From Muribaculaceae bacterium (GTDB lineage Bacteria; Bacteroidota; Bacteroidia; Bacteroidales; Muribaculaceae): a DNA stretch of 41,488 bases. How positions within the stretch are numbered: the stretch's first letter is position 1; each line of letters begins with the position of its first letter. The notes under the pieces were generated by a model that worked only from the letters and a program-made list of their open reading frames with translations, did no database searches and was not told the DNA's origin. The DNA lies in the NCBI GenBank assembly GCA_022510465.1, contig JAFLTJ010000016.1:1-41488 (forward strand), given 5' to 3'. A program made the translations under genes and the position numbers. Shown in pieces: positions 29,235 through 40,088 of this stretch.

Positions 29235-30986
29235 TTATGCTATGCCAAGCGACTTCTTTACAGCCTCTATATCCTTGACTGCCTGGGCATTTACCTTATC
29301 ATAATCGGCCGCTGTCTCCATCTTGCCCTTAACCTCCATATAGAATTTGATTTTGGGCTCTGTACCCGACGGGCGGATAGAAACCTTGTAGCCGTCTACT
29401 GTGAAATACTGCAATACATTGCTCGTTGCCGGCATATCCAGTTTAGTCACGGCGCCTGTCTTAACGTTAGTCTCGGTCAACGCCTCATAATCCTTGATAA
29501 TGACAATCTCACTGCCACCCAATTCTTTTGGAGGATTATTGCGGAAATTAACCATCATTTCCTGAATCTCCTCGGCACCGGTCTTTCCGGGACGTACAAC
29601 CGACACTCCCTCCTCATGGCTGAATCCATACTTGATATAAATATCCTGCACCATAGCAAGGAAATCCTGGCCTTTATCCTTTGCCCATGCACATGCTTCG
29701 GCAAGCAAAGAAACCGCCGAAACCGCATCCTTGTCTCTCACAAACGTTTCGCCCAAGAATCCATAGCTCTCCTCGCCACCGCCAAGATAACGCATTGTAT
29801 TCTCATTCTTGCGCATCACATCGGCAATCCACTTGAATCCGGTGTAGCAGTCATACATCTTCACACCCTGAGCATCGGCAATTGCCTTTATTGCCTCGGT
29901 AGTCACAATCGTCTTTACAACATATTCGTTACCCTTAAGTAACCCAAGTTCATTGTTGCGGGTAATGATATAGTTAACCAATATCATCACAATCTGGTTT
30001 CCGTTGAGCAACACATATTCGCCCGACGAATCGCGGATTACACACCCAACGCGGTCAGCATCCGGGTCCGAGGCCATAATCAAGTCTGCACCCACTTCCT
30101 TTGCCTTCGCTATCGCCATCGCCATTGCCGAGGGAACCTCCGGATTGGGCGATACAACCGTTGAGAAATTACCGTCGGGAATATCCTGTTCAGGCACATG
30201 AATAATATTTGTAAAGCCAAAATTCTTAAGTGAATCAGGGATAAGCTTTACACCAGTTCCATGAATCGGAGTGTAAACAATCTTGAGGTCACTGTGACGC
30301 TTAATCGAATCGGGGCTAAGCGACAGTTCCTTAATCTTGTCAAGATATATCTTGTCGATATCCTCCCCTATGATTTGAATCTTAGACTTATCACCTTGGA
30401 ACTTAATTTCATCTGCTCCCGATATCGCGTTTACGCTGTCTATGATACCCTTATCGTGGGGGAACAGCACCTGGGCGCCATCTTCCCAGTAAGCCTTATA
30501 GCCATTGTATTCTTTCGGATTGTGTGATGCCGTGATGTTAACACCGCTTTGACAGCCTAAATGGCGAATTGCAAACGAAAGTTCGGGTGTTGGGCGGAAA
30601 CTGTCAAAAAGATAAACCTTGATTCCGTTAGCCGAGAATATGTCAGCCACAACCTCTGCAAATTTACGGCTGTTGTTTCTAACATCGTGACCAACTACAA
30701 CCTTTATCTCGTCAAGATTTGCAAAATTCTTCTTCAGATAATTGGCAAGACCCTGAGTTGCCGCACCAACCGTGTAGATATTCATGCGGTTTGACCCGGC
30801 GCCCATAATGCCACGAAGACCTCCGGTACCGAATTCCAAATCCTTATAGAACGATTCTATCAACTCGGTTGCATCTTCAGCTTCCATCATTCTCCTCACT
30901 TCAGCTTGAGTCTCCGAGTCATACGCATCCCCGAGCCACACCTGAGCTTTCGCTCTTACCTGCTCTATCAATTCTTTGTTTTCCAT
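29235..30986 (-). CDS. Phospho-sugar mutase (phosphoglucomutase/phosphomannomutase family)
   Basis: GTGGLRGIMGAGSNRMN, VNITASHNPKEYNGYK, ASDPDADRVGC, GGGEESYGFL, RPSGTEPKIKFY. Confidence 0.95.
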   Translation of the reverse strand: MENKELIEQVRAKAQVWLGDAYDSETQAEVRRMMEAEDATELIESFYKDLEFGTGGLRGIMGAGSNRMNIYTVGAATQGLANYLKKNFANLDEIKVVVGHDVRNNSRKFAEVVADIFSANGIKVYLFDSFRPTPELSFAIRHLGCQSGVNITASHNPKEYNGYKAYWEDGAQVLFPHDKGIIDSVNAISGADEIKFQGDKSKIQIIGEDIDKIYLDKIKELSLSPDSIKRHSDLKIVYTPIHGTGVKLIPDSLKNFGFTNIIHVPEQDIPDGNFSTVVSPNPEVPSAMAMAIAKAKEVGADLIMASDPDADRVGCVIRDSSGEYVLLNGNQIVMILVNYIITRNNELGLLKGNEYVVKTIVTTEAIKAIADAQGVKMYDCYTGFKWIADVMRKNENTMRYLGGGEESYGFLGETFVRDKDAVSAVSLLAEACAWAKDKGQDFLAMVQDIYIKYGFSHEEGVSVVRPGKTGAEEIQEMMVNFRNNPPKELGGSEIVIIKDYEALTETNVKTGAVTKLDMPATSNVLQYFTVDGYKVSIRPSGTEPKIKFYMEVKGKMETAADYDKVNAQAVKDIEAVKKSLGIA

Positions 30987-31031
30987 TTTATTATGTTTAG
31001 GTTAATTATATACTCAAAAAGGTAATCACGT

Positions 31032-31062
31032 CAAAATTAATCAATATTCTTGATTTAACAAA
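31032..31062 (-). promoter_or_regulatory. Candidate promoter of the phospho-sugar mutase gene (TTTG-N19-TAATTTTG, minus)
   Basis: CAAAATTA 31032-31039 and CAAA 31059-31062 on plus. Confidence 0.55.
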
Positions 31063-31113
31063 GTCAATGCAAAAGTTTTTATCAAATTAAACAGCAATTA
31101 TATGGCAAATTCC

Positions 31114-34100
31114 TTATCGAGCCAACGAAAGATTGATATTGAAACCAACCGACGTATTGGTAGTTGGATATGCCGAAGAACTAACCAATGGCGTATTTAT
31201 CTGGTGGTCAAAGAAAAACGCAAGAGTCAGACGACGGCTCATAATATAATTGGCCGTGAAATTAATAGTCACCGAGCGAGTTCCATTTGTAGCCTGCGCC
31301 GAGTTGGTATCAAGACGCCTTATCAGGCCCTGCGACTGCTGGTATGAAAAATCGGCATTCAACGAAAGGTCGTTTGACACTCCCTGGCCCGACCCCTTCA
31401 TCTTTAGAACAGTGTTAAACCCTACAATCTTATACCCCATGCCGGCAGTAAGGCTGCGCGAAGTCGCCTCAACAACCTGGCCCGCCGACGTGTTAAGCGT
31501 AAGAGTCCTCGAATCCCTATACTCGGCATTGATACTCATTTCATTCTTGAGCGTGACATTCACCCCTATTAGCGGAGCAAACTTTTCGGTTATCGCAACC
31601 GACGAGATATTGTATGGCGACGATGGTATGGGATTACCCGAGAGTTCGTCGAGCGCAAATCCGATATTGCTGCCGTCGGCCGATATCCAGTTAAGATAAG
31701 ACGAATAAGACCCAACCGAATAGGTACACTGATAGGCATGCGTCAGCGTAAACGTCTTAAACCACTTGCGCATATTGCCAAGGTTAACAAATCCGTCATA
31801 TGTTATTCGCCAGTTTGGCAACATCTCGGCAAGTGCCGGGAATGGCGACAGATACTGCTTCTCCACACTCGTTCCCGTATACGCAGCTATAAACGCCGGT
31901 ATCAACACATCGCTACCCGTTGTCGACACAGTTCCAACCTCCGGATTAAACACCTGACCCGCATTGATATTGCCATCCATAAATCCCGATACAGGGTACC
32001 TCACCCCCCTGTATTGCGACTCAAACCGCTCAGCTATGACCGGTATATAATCAATAAAACGATTGAACGCATCCGAGTTATACCCCGATTCGGCATTCGA
32101 CCCACGCAGCGCCGTCGCTATCGCAACATGCGTCTTCGTGTAGCTACCCGACAATGACACCGGCGAGTTTGGATACATAAATTGAGTCTGCTGCGAGCGA
32201 TTATCAGTGCGGTTCGACGTTAATTGAATCTTAAAACCCTTGAACGGCTCTAAGTTCAACTCAAAATTAAGCTCCTCGGTCTGAGTCCAGATAGATGGCG
32301 ACGTCTGACCGTCATCCGTAATGAGCCATCCGCGCGAACGCGCCCTTTCAACATAATTTTCATCAATGAAACCAAATGCAAAATCAAGTCCGGGCGACAT
32401 TGGACCATTCGACAAGCTTTGACCGAACACATTACCTATATCAGGCCTGAATAGCGGCAGCGAGAGCGAATGAGTATTGCGGAATCTTACCGATGCATTT
32501 CGCGGCGTCATCAGCAAGCGAGTGGCATACTGCGCCACCTCCGCTATAAAGTTGCGGTCATCCTTTAGCTTCTCAACAATCGTAAACTTAAGGTTCACCG
32601 AGTCGCGCGTCAGAATCTCAACATTATTGTTGTCAACTATACGAGTCCTGACCGGATAGGGCTTTTCTCCATCAACCGTAACTGCCGTAACCTTGATTTT
32701 CTTTGTTCGCAGATTATGTTTTATCGTCAGCGTACTGTCATTGTTAAGCTGATAAGTGCGCTCAAACTGCTTCGCCTTTTTCTTTGAGCTGGCAACGCTG
32801 CGAGTGTTGGCAAATCGCTTGTTAACCTCCTTGGCATACTCCCATTTGTTGAATAGCGATTCAAAGTTAACGCGACCGTCGGCATTCCACGACGCTTGCG
32901 ATGCAACCGTGTTACCCAACGAAAGACCGTCAATCGTCGCCCCGCGGTCCCATCTATACGTCGCGTTATAGCTAACGTTTCCGGTCAGCCAGTCAAGAAC
33001 CGGAATTTGTGAGAACGGAGCCTTGTACGAGGCCACAAACGACTGATTGTAGCTCCAAGGCGTACCCATCGACCTTATACTCTGCATTACGGTATCTTTC
33101 CACTCCCTGTACCGGTCGGGGAACAGACGGCGGTTTACCTGCCCTATCGGCTCCTCAATTCGCGCCGACGTGTTTGAGTTAAACGTTACCGAAAGCGACT
33201 TCGTAAAATTCCATGTTATAGCCAATTGACGGTCCCACAAGAAATTTTTGCTGACCGAAACCGGCATTTGGAACATAACATCAGTCTCGCTGCGCGTTTG
33301 CTGCTCATAATAGTATCGCGACATCGTTGTCAGGAACGAGATTGTGTTAGGCAGATAGTTAAACTCCCAGTCCTTGAAAAACTTCAGATGCTTGCTTTTC
33401 GACTTAATAAACGAGAACGGTTTCAACTTCTTGAACATCGGAGAGTACGAATACTGGAACGAACCGCGATAGTCATTAGTATTCTCAAACTCCGTTGTCG
33501 GGTCAGTCTTGTGCTGCTTGTTATATGAAAAATTAATAGTAAAGTTTGCCGGGTCCCATGGCATAGGTCTCTTTGACCTGACATCAAAATTAAGACCCGA
33601 AATTGAGAAATTCTCAATCTTAGTCTGCTGCACTGCAAATGCATTAATCGAATCTTTCTCCTGCTTGGTCGACACCTGGTCCAGCGCATCTTTCAGCTGT
33701 ACATCCTGGTCCAGCGGGTTATATTTCGGCGACGTAACCTCCTGAGACGTTGAATAGAAAATAGGAGCCCGCAATTTGGCCGCTGCCGGCAAAAATCTAC
33801 CCGCATCCCCCTGTATTGCAAAATTCAACTGCCTGTAATCATCCAGTCGACGGTCATTCAGAGCCTGGTCAACACCGCCAAATCCGGCCGTCTCAACATG
33901 CGCGCCGACATTAACCGTTGCAATGTCACTCAACCCCACGTTCAGGTTTGCCTTGGCCGCCCAGCCCCCTTCGCTGTTAAAGTCGGTAACCTTCATCTCA
34001 TTGAGCCACACAACGCCATCTTTTGTTGTCGATGAATTATTGCGCACACCAACAAGCAACACGCGTACGTCGCTCAACGACGGATTACCAATCACACTGA

Positions 34101-37100
34101 TGCGGTTACGTTCATTGTCAGGGTCTCGCTGCGAGAACAACACTCCGAAACCTACACCCGACTCTCCCTGCCGTTTAGCCAAGTTTCGAGCGTTTTTAAC
34201 CGCTACTAAATTTTGAAGATTGAAATTCAGATAGTTGCTTTCGGGCCACACCAAGAATCTATCGCCCGTATTGTCATTATTATATTTCGGATTTCGAGGC
34301 GCTGTCAGCGTCAATGGCACCTCATATTCATAATAATTGCTCTTGACATCGCTTCCAAGACGAACAAACACCGACAACTCTCCGTTATGCAGATTTGTTA
34401 CGTCATCAATAAGCGCCTCCGCGTGAACCCACATCTGCATGCGCTTATAGTTACGCAAGTCAAGTTGTGTATTGCGATACACACCGCGAGCATCACCCGC
34501 CTGAAGCCCTATAACCTTCATCGACATCGACTGCTCGTTTAGCTGTGTGATTTGCGATTGGCCCGGGTCGGTAATACGCGTTACACCGGGAGGCAAAACA
34601 TAATTCACCGGCTCTCGCTCCGCATTCTCCTCTATATTCACAACCGATATGTCAAGCTGCCCCTCTGCCGGTGCATCCCCGCGGTTGTTAAGATTGAAAT
34701 CATACGTTCGCCACTCACCTCTGACAAGTTCCAGCGTTGCAAAACGCAAGTGAGTTGTCTGTTTGAACCCGGTCATAAAGATACGGGCAAAACGTATTGT
34801 CGAGAAATCACTGATTGAGCCAACTATCTTTTCATAATCGCTCAAAGGTATCTTAAACTGATACCACTCAACCGTCTGCTGCTCCCCGTCTCGGGTAAGC
34901 ACCAACGACTCCTGCTTGTCGGTGATATAGTTCTTGCCAACAACCAAATCCTCCGGGCGTATTGAAACGCGATACTGGAAATAACGCTCATATTCGTTAA
35001 GAGTATTATCCTGATTGATATCCTCCACATCCGGAAGCGCACGTGCCGACTGATACAGAGCATCCGGAGCATCCTCCGGCGACAGAGAGTTACCCTCCGT
35101 TCCGTTATAATGCTTATATCTGTCAAGGATTCCCAACTTCATTTCATCATAGTCATATCCGCGATAGAAATGGAAATTATCGCCGGCCGGGTCATTGAAC
35201 GGCGAAAATTGGTCCTCCTGCATGGCACTGATTGTTGCCGGCGACAGCTTCAACCTCAACGCATCCAGATAATCACGGTAGGTATCAAATGTAAACTCAT
35301 CATCGTTGCTCAGTCCGTCAAGACCAACATCCTGCGCCTTTCGCGAACCCGTATTATTGTCAAATGCATACGTCAACGAGTTCTGCGACGACACACGGCC
35401 CCAAACCGTGTTTCGCAAATATTGATTATTACCGTCATTGGGAATACCATTCTCATACGACTTCAAGCCATCCTTCAATATATCCTCGCTGATTTCTCCG
35501 AAATTGAAATAGAGGTCTCCACCATCATAATTCGGATTCTCAGGGTCAAGGAACGGATTCATCAACCAAAATTGAACATACTCTATATTCGACTGTTCAA
35601 AATTGGTATTATCCATCTTGCGCATGATACCGCCCCATCGACGCTCCGGATGAAGCAGATTTCCATTCTCGTCAATATCATCGGTATCAAGATTGTACGG
35701 ACCGCGCTCATTTGGATAGAATGACAAGTTAAGCGTTTGAACTATCGACGACTCGCCATAACTCAACTGGCGGCCCGGAAATATTTCATAACTCGTCACC
35801 TCCCTCACGTATGGATTCGACAACTGTTTCAAATCCGAGCGCAGATAACCCGGTGCCAGCGATGAATTGCGCTGGGTAAACATTCGGTCTATGAAATACC
35901 ACGACAACAGTGCGCGGTTCTTTCCATAATCAATATCATTCGATAAAGCCGCCTCCGGGAACATCGCATCGGCACCCCCCTCATATGGCGTAGAGGCAAG
36001 GAACCATGAGTATGGCGACCGCAAGTCTATGCCGGTCTGCGTCGATTCAAAATCATCAATGTACGAACTACCCTGATTTGACCCCGACTTTTGGCCGTTA
36101 GGTATCAACTGGGCAAATTCAGCCTGCAACGACAATGTTGACGGCTGTACAGCATTCACCGTCGGTATCTTGTTCAGAAGATTGGTCAGCCACATAAATC
36201 GGGTATTGTAGTTCAGATTAACGCCCCACATCGTATTGTTAACCACCTCATCCCCGATATTTACCTTCTCAACCAAAGCCTTCTCCGAGAAATGCATCAA
36301 CGTACCGCCGATACTGAAATCCTTGTTAAATTGATAGTTAAGGTCAAGACCTAATAATGTCTTCCTTTGCGTTGAAAAAAGCGATTGATTTTCAAGACTT
36401 ACCGAGATATTCTGCCCTGAGTCAATTATTGATTGATTGGTAATTGTAACAATACCCATCGCATAATCCACAGTATAGTCACTGTTCTCGGTCAGGCGAA
36501 CGCCACCGGCAGTCACCACTACCGAGCCGCGAGGCACATTCATCGCATTCAGCCTGATTTGCGAACCGCCCGACGCTTGATAGCTACCCTTTAAGACAAA
36601 TTTGTTATGGTCGGCAAACTGCCTGGCGACAACCAACGTCGAGTCATAGAGCTCCTGATAACAATACTGGTCGGCAATTGCATCATTGTTTATCTTGCGT
36701 CTTAAATGCTCTCCAAACGGCTCTACAACCGGAAAAATAATCTTACCCGACGACGCTACAACCGTATAACCCTCGATAAAGTCAAAGAAACCATCCGGAT
36801 TACTCTCCTCATTTGAATCTATGCGGTCCAGATTCATAACCTGGAGCAACGGTTTGTCTGAAATGCCGGCTACCGGAAGATAGTTAATTTCAGTTCCGGT
36901 CGTATCGCTCAGATACTTGATATTCAACCTGAAATTGCTCTTCTGCACCTGATACGCACCCAAAGAATAAACATTCTTCATCATCAAGTCCCACATCGGA
37001 ACTTTCGGGTCCACCGTCGTGCTTTTTAGCATCTTCACATATATCGACTGGTCGGTCGACGTTATATCCCCCGAAAATTCACCGACCTGATACACCTGCC

Positions 37101-38574
37101 CGTTATACGTATACTCGTAAGCAACACCAAGCACCTCATCCGCGTTGAGAGAACTCTTGATTGATATATAACCCAAAGTCGAATTGTATGTATACTCGCT
37201 CGACGTCAACAAGCGCGCACTCTCAACCTTTTCATAATCGCGCCCACCCTCTATTCCGTATACGCCAAGCTGAGTCAATGTCTGCGTGATTGTATTGATA
37301 TTGCGGGCACCCGGATACTCATTTTTGATAACCGAAAGCAGATTGTTCGACGCGTTCGACGGATTTGGCATTGCCTGATTTCCACGCCAGTAATCATTTG
37401 TCAGCCGGTTGCTTTCACCCAAATCGCTGAATGCTACAATATTTCGCGCCTCGTTATAGTTTCCGCTCTTATTGGTTACCCAAACCTCCATTCGCGTTAT
37501 TTTAACACCCGATGACACATACGGCAGACGCGATGCAAAATTGTCATAATTATCCCTGAAAAAATGACCTAAGAAAAAATGACGGTTCTGGTCATAATTG
37601 TCAACATTAATCGAGAATTCCGTCGACTGAACGCCACCCTTCGTGTTAACCGTCTTCGATTCTGAATTTTGCTGCGACACAAGCATCGTCGCCGTCAATT
37701 TACCAAACTGCAACTTGGATTTTATACCAAACAAAGCCGTGCTTCCTCTGATTAACGACGACCCGGTTGTCATCGAAACATTACCGGCCTCTATCGACTG
37801 GATTATATCATCCTCATGCCCGTCGTATGCCAGCTTCAAATTTTTAGAATCAAAATCAAACGTCGCGTCGGTATTATACGTCATATTGAATTTCAATCGG
37901 TTACCAACCGACGCCGATACTGTTGCCTGAATCTTTTGGTCAAAATCAAAATATGTTTTGCGGCGAGACGTCAGCGACAACGACGGGTTATCGGTCTTGT
38001 TTGACTTAACCCCCATCGAAATCTGAACCGAGCCCTGAGTCTTCAACTGAACGCCGCCGGGGCCGAATATCTTCTCCAACGGGCCCAATGCAAAATTCAT
38101 ATCCAGAATGTTAAACGGCTCCTTATCCTCCTTTATCAGCGCCTCCGCGTTTCGCTGACGATAATATTCCATCATCGACTTGCGCTGCTGCCAGTTATTG
38201 TACTGCTGTGGCGTCAGGAAAAACGGCGTCGACACCTCCGTCTCCCCTATCTTTGTCCGCACAACATACATCCCCGTTTCAGGGTCATACTCCGTTACTG
38301 TATTGATATTTGACGGAGTATTGAGGTCGGTCGCATAATCATCCGCCATCAGCTCCTCATAGCTATTGGGCAAAACCTGTTGAATCGGGAAAAGCGTAGT
38401 TGTATCGGCCGCCGTCACGCTTGTCGGAGTTGTGATTACAGCCGGTGGTGGGCTAAACGGCTTCTGTCCCGGCGGCTGTATCGCCAAAACAAACAACGAA
38501 CCCGCCGCAACTGCTACCAGCGTTACGACAAGCCACACACATCGCTTTATTTTATCTCCCGATAGATTCCTCAT
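31114..38574 (-). CDS. sprA: Cell surface protein SprA (T9SS outer-membrane translocon component)
   Basis: 2486 aa. SprA-like segments (LDMNFALGPLEKIFGPGGVQLKTQGSVQISMGVKSNKTDNPSL; QAEFAQLIPNGQKSGSNQGSSYIDDFESTQ), next to ruvA. Confidence 0.95.
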   Translation of the reverse strand: MRNLSGDKIKRCVWLVVTLVAVAAGSLFVLAIQPPGQKPFSPPPAVITTPTSVTAADTTTLFPIQQVLPNSYEELMADDYATDLNTPSNINTVTEYDPETGMYVVRTKIGETEVSTPFFLTPQQYNNWQQRKSMMEYYRQRNAEALIKEDKEPFNILDMNFALGPLEKIFGPGGVQLKTQGSVQISMGVKSNKTDNPSLSLTSRRKTYFDFDQKIQATVSASVGNRLKFNMTYNTDATFDFDSKNLKLAYDGHEDDIIQSIEAGNVSMTTGSSLIRGSTALFGIKSKLQFGKLTATMLVSQQNSESKTVNTKGGVQSTEFSINVDNYDQNRHFFLGHFFRDNYDNFASRLPYVSSGVKITRMEVWVTNKSGNYNEARNIVAFSDLGESNRLTNDYWRGNQAMPNPSNASNNLLSVIKNEYPGARNINTITQTLTQLGVYGIEGGRDYEKVESARLLTSSEYTYNSTLGYISIKSSLNADEVLGVAYEYTYNGQVYQVGEFSGDITSTDQSIYVKMLKSTTVDPKVPMWDLMMKNVYSLGAYQVQKSNFRLNIKYLSDTTGTEINYLPVAGISDKPLLQVMNLDRIDSNEESNPDGFFDFIEGYTVVASSGKIIFPVVEPFGEHLRRKINNDAIADQYCYQELYDSTLVVARQFADHNKFVLKGSYQASGGSQIRLNAMNVPRGSVVVTAGGVRLTENSDYTVDYAMGIVTITNQSIIDSGQNISVSLENQSLFSTQRKTLLGLDLNYQFNKDFSIGGTLMHFSEKALVEKVNIGDEVVNNTMWGVNLNYNTRFMWLTNLLNKIPTVNAVQPSTLSLQAEFAQLIPNGQKSGSNQGSSYIDDFESTQTGIDLRSPYSWFLASTPYEGGADAMFPEAALSNDIDYGKNRALLSWYFIDRMFTQRNSSLAPGYLRSDLKQLSNPYVREVTSYEIFPGRQLSYGESSIVQTLNLSFYPNERGPYNLDTDDIDENGNLLHPERRWGGIMRKMDNTNFEQSNIEYVQFWLMNPFLDPENPNYDGGDLYFNFGEISEDILKDGLKSYENGIPNDGNNQYLRNTVWGRVSSQNSLTYAFDNNTGSRKAQDVGLDGLSNDDEFTFDTYRDYLDALRLKLSPATISAMQEDQFSPFNDPAGDNFHFYRGYDYDEMKLGILDRYKHYNGTEGNSLSPEDAPDALYQSARALPDVEDINQDNTLNEYERYFQYRVSIRPEDLVVGKNYITDKQESLVLTRDGEQQTVEWYQFKIPLSDYEKIVGSISDFSTIRFARIFMTGFKQTTHLRFATLELVRGEWRTYDFNLNNRGDAPAEGQLDISVVNIEENAEREPVNYVLPPGVTRITDPGQSQITQLNEQSMSMKVIGLQAGDARGVYRNTQLDLRNYKRMQMWVHAEALIDDVTNLHNGELSVFVRLGSDVKSNYYEYEVPLTLTAPRNPKYNNDNTGDRFLVWPESNYLNFNLQNLVAVKNARNLAKRQGESGVGFGVLFSQRDPDNERNRISVIGNPSLSDVRVLLVGVRNNSSTTKDGVVWLNEMKVTDFNSEGGWAAKANLNVGLSDIATVNVGAHVETAGFGGVDQALNDRRLDDYRQLNFAIQGDAGRFLPAAAKLRAPIFYSTSQEVTSPKYNPLDQDVQLKDALDQVSTKQEKDSINAFAVQQTKIENFSISGLNFDVRSKRPMPWDPANFTINFSYNKQHKTDPTTEFENTNDYRGSFQYSYSPMFKKLKPFSFIKSKSKHLKFFKDWEFNYLPNTISFLTTMSRYYYEQQTRSETDVMFQMPVSVSKNFLWDRQLAITWNFTKSLSVTFNSNTSARIEEPIGQVNRRLFPDRYREWKDTVMQSIRSMGTPWSYNQSFVASYKAPFSQIPVLDWLTGNVSYNATYRWDRGATIDGLSLGNTVASQASWNADGRVNFESLFNKWEYAKEVNKRFANTRSVASSKKKAKQFERTYQLNNDSTLTIKHNLRTKKIKVTAVTVDGEKPYPVRTRIVDNNNVEILTRDSVNLKFTIVEKLKDDRNFIAEVAQYATRLLMTPRNASVRFRNTHSLSLPLFRPDIGNVFGQSLSNGPMSPGLDFAFGFIDENYVERARSRGWLITDDGQTSPSIWTQTEELNFELNLEPFKGFKIQLTSNRTDNRSQQTQFMYPNSPVSLSGSYTKTHVAIATALRGSNAESGYNSDAFNRFIDYIPVIAERFESQYRGVRYPVSGFMDGNINAGQVFNPEVGTVSTTGSDVLIPAFIAAYTGTSVEKQYLSPFPALAEMLPNWRITYDGFVNLGNMRKWFKTFTLTHAYQCTYSVGSYSSYLNWISADGSNIGFALDELSGNPIPSSPYNISSVAITEKFAPLIGVNVTLKNEMSINAEYRDSRTLTLNTSAGQVVEATSRSLTAGMGYKIVGFNTVLKMKGSGQGVSNDLSLNADFSYQQSQGLIRRLDTNSAQATNGTRSVTINFTANYIMSRRLTLAFFFDHQINTPLVSSSAYPTTNTSVGFNINLSLAR

Positions 38575-38618
38575 TTTTTCAAAAAGGCCCGCCCCCCATA
38601 GCTCTACAACACCGGCAT

Positions 38619-39200
38619 TTACATCATCGAAAGTGCCTTCTTGATTGCAGCCTCAACCTTGATATTGGGGTCGCCTTCAAAAATTTTCTTCAACACTTTC
38701 TGCGACTGCGGTCTTGCAAATCCAAGCATCATAAGAGCCGATAACGCCTCGTCAAACGCTTCATTATTGAGTGCAGACTTTAATAATAACGTCACTTCAC
38801 CCGGTTTTATTTTATCTCTAAGGTCAACAATTACTCTTTCGGCCGTTTTTGAGCCTATTCCCTTGACACTTTTCAGCGCCGCGTGCTGCCCGCTCGCTAT
38901 TATCTGCTCCAGCTCGGCAACCTTAAACGACGACAATATCATCCGTGCCGTATTTGCTCCGACACCCGACACTCCGATTAGCATTCTGAACAGCCGACGT
39001 TCCGATTCCTCGGCAAAGCCATACAAATCGTGCGTATCCTCGCGAATAATTTCATGAACCAGCAATACCGCCTCCTTTCGCCCCTCCAATGCCGAGAACG
39101 TCTCCAGCGATATATTGATTTCATAACCTATTCCATTCGCCTCTATAACCACCGATGCCGGTGCCAGCGAGTAAATTGAGCCTCTTATGTGATTTAGCAT
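38619..39200 (-). CDS. ruvA: Holliday junction branch migration protein RuvA
   Basis: MLNHIRGSIYSLAPASVVIEANGIGYEI, LIGVSGVGANTARMILSS, VKGIGSKTAERVIVDLRDK. Confidence 0.97.
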   Translation of the reverse strand: MLNHIRGSIYSLAPASVVIEANGIGYEINISLETFSALEGRKEAVLLVHEIIREDTHDLYGFAEESERRLFRMLIGVSGVGANTARMILSSFKVAELEQIIASGQHAALKSVKGIGSKTAERVIVDLRDKIKPGEVTLLLKSALNNEAFDEALSALMMLGFARPQSQKVLKKIFEGDPNIKVEAAIKKALSMM

Positions 39201-39221
39201 ATTCTATTGTTTATGACAATA

Positions 39222-39229
39222 CAAAATTA
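39222..39229 (-). promoter_or_regulatory. Candidate -7 element for ruvA-sprA (TAATTTTG, minus)
   Basis: CAAAATTA on plus, 22 bp upstream of the ruvA start. Confidence 0.4.
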
Positions 39230-39241
39230 AAAAAATATTTT

Positions 39242-39249
39242 TACATTTG
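39242..39249 (+). promoter_or_regulatory. Candidate -7 element TACATTTG for the RluA-family gene
   Basis: TAnnTTTG match about 50 bp before the ATG at 39300. Confidence 0.4.
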
Positions 39250-39299
39250 CACCTCATAAATTTATTTTTTGCCACCCAATATTGTGATAAATAAAAAAA

Positions 39300-39977
39300 A
39301 TGGAAGTACTCTACGAAGACAACCATATAATCGCCGTCAACAAAGAAGTTGGAGAAATAGTCCAGGGAGACAAAACCGGAGACACTCCGCTGAGCGAGCA
39401 TGTCAAAGAGTGGATAAAAATTAATCACAATAAACCGGGAAACGTATTCATCGGCGTAGTACATCGGCTTGACCGCCCGGTTTCGGGAGTTGTCATATTT
39501 GCAAAGACATCAAAAGCGCTGACAAGGCTCAACGAAATGTTCAGGCTCGGAAAAGTTTCCAAAACCTATTGGGCCTTAAGTCGAAATAAACCGCCCAAAG
39601 AAACCGATAGAATTGTCAGCCATATCACAACCGTCGAAAAAACCAACAAGTCAACCGCTTGGCCATCGCCTCGCAAAGGCTCCAAAGAAGCAATACTGAG
39701 CTATCGGTACATCGCCGCAAGCGACCGCTATCACCTCCTTGAAATCAACCTTGAAACAGGCCGCAAACACCAGATAAGAGTACAACTCTCGTCTATCGGC
39801 TGCCCCGTCAAAGGAGACCTCAAATACGGCGACCGGCGCTCAAATCCAGACGGAGGCATATCCTTGATTGCCAGGAGAATATCATTCATCCATCCGGTCT
39901 CGGGCAAAGAAATAGACATCACGGCGCCACTCCCCGACGAGCCTCTTTGGCAATCCTTTGCCCACCTAAAACCGTGA
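39300..39977 (+). CDS. RluA family pseudouridine synthase
   Basis: LYEDNHIIAVNKEVGEIVQGD, VHRLDRPVSGVVIFAKTSKAL, LETGRKHQIRVQLSSIGCPVKGDLKYG. Confidence 0.93.
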   Translation: MEVLYEDNHIIAVNKEVGEIVQGDKTGDTPLSEHVKEWIKINHNKPGNVFIGVVHRLDRPVSGVVIFAKTSKALTRLNEMFRLGKVSKTYWALSRNKPPKETDRIVSHITTVEKTNKSTAWPSPRKGSKEAILSYRYIAASDRYHLLEINLETGRKHQIRVQLSSIGCPVKGDLKYGDRRSNPDGGISLIARRISFIHPVSGKEIDITAPLPDEPLWQSFAHLKP

Positions 39978-40025
39978 CATTCATCACTCTAAAACCAAAA
40001 ATCCGCCACCTGCAGCATCCTCAAA

Positions 40026-40057
40026 TTTGCTAATTAAAACAATTATCACTAATTTTG
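40026..40057 (+). promoter_or_regulatory. Candidate aquaporin promoter TTTG-N20-TAATTTTG
   Basis: TTTG 40026-40029 and TAATTTTG 40050-40057, 20-nt spacer. Confidence 0.6.
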
Positions 40058-40088
40058 CTGCAATTTCAAAACATTTTTCAACTTTTTT

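Noticed and set aside
29202-29942. 246-aa plus-strand ORF antisense to the phospho-sugar mutase
   Set aside because: Shadow ORF fully overlapping a strongly conserved gene; the protein shows no recognisable domain and it begins inside the mutase terminator hairpin.
35110-35724. 204-aa plus-strand ORF (and others) inside sprA
   Set aside because: Antisense shadow ORFs of sprA with Ile/Arg-rich low-plausibility translation.
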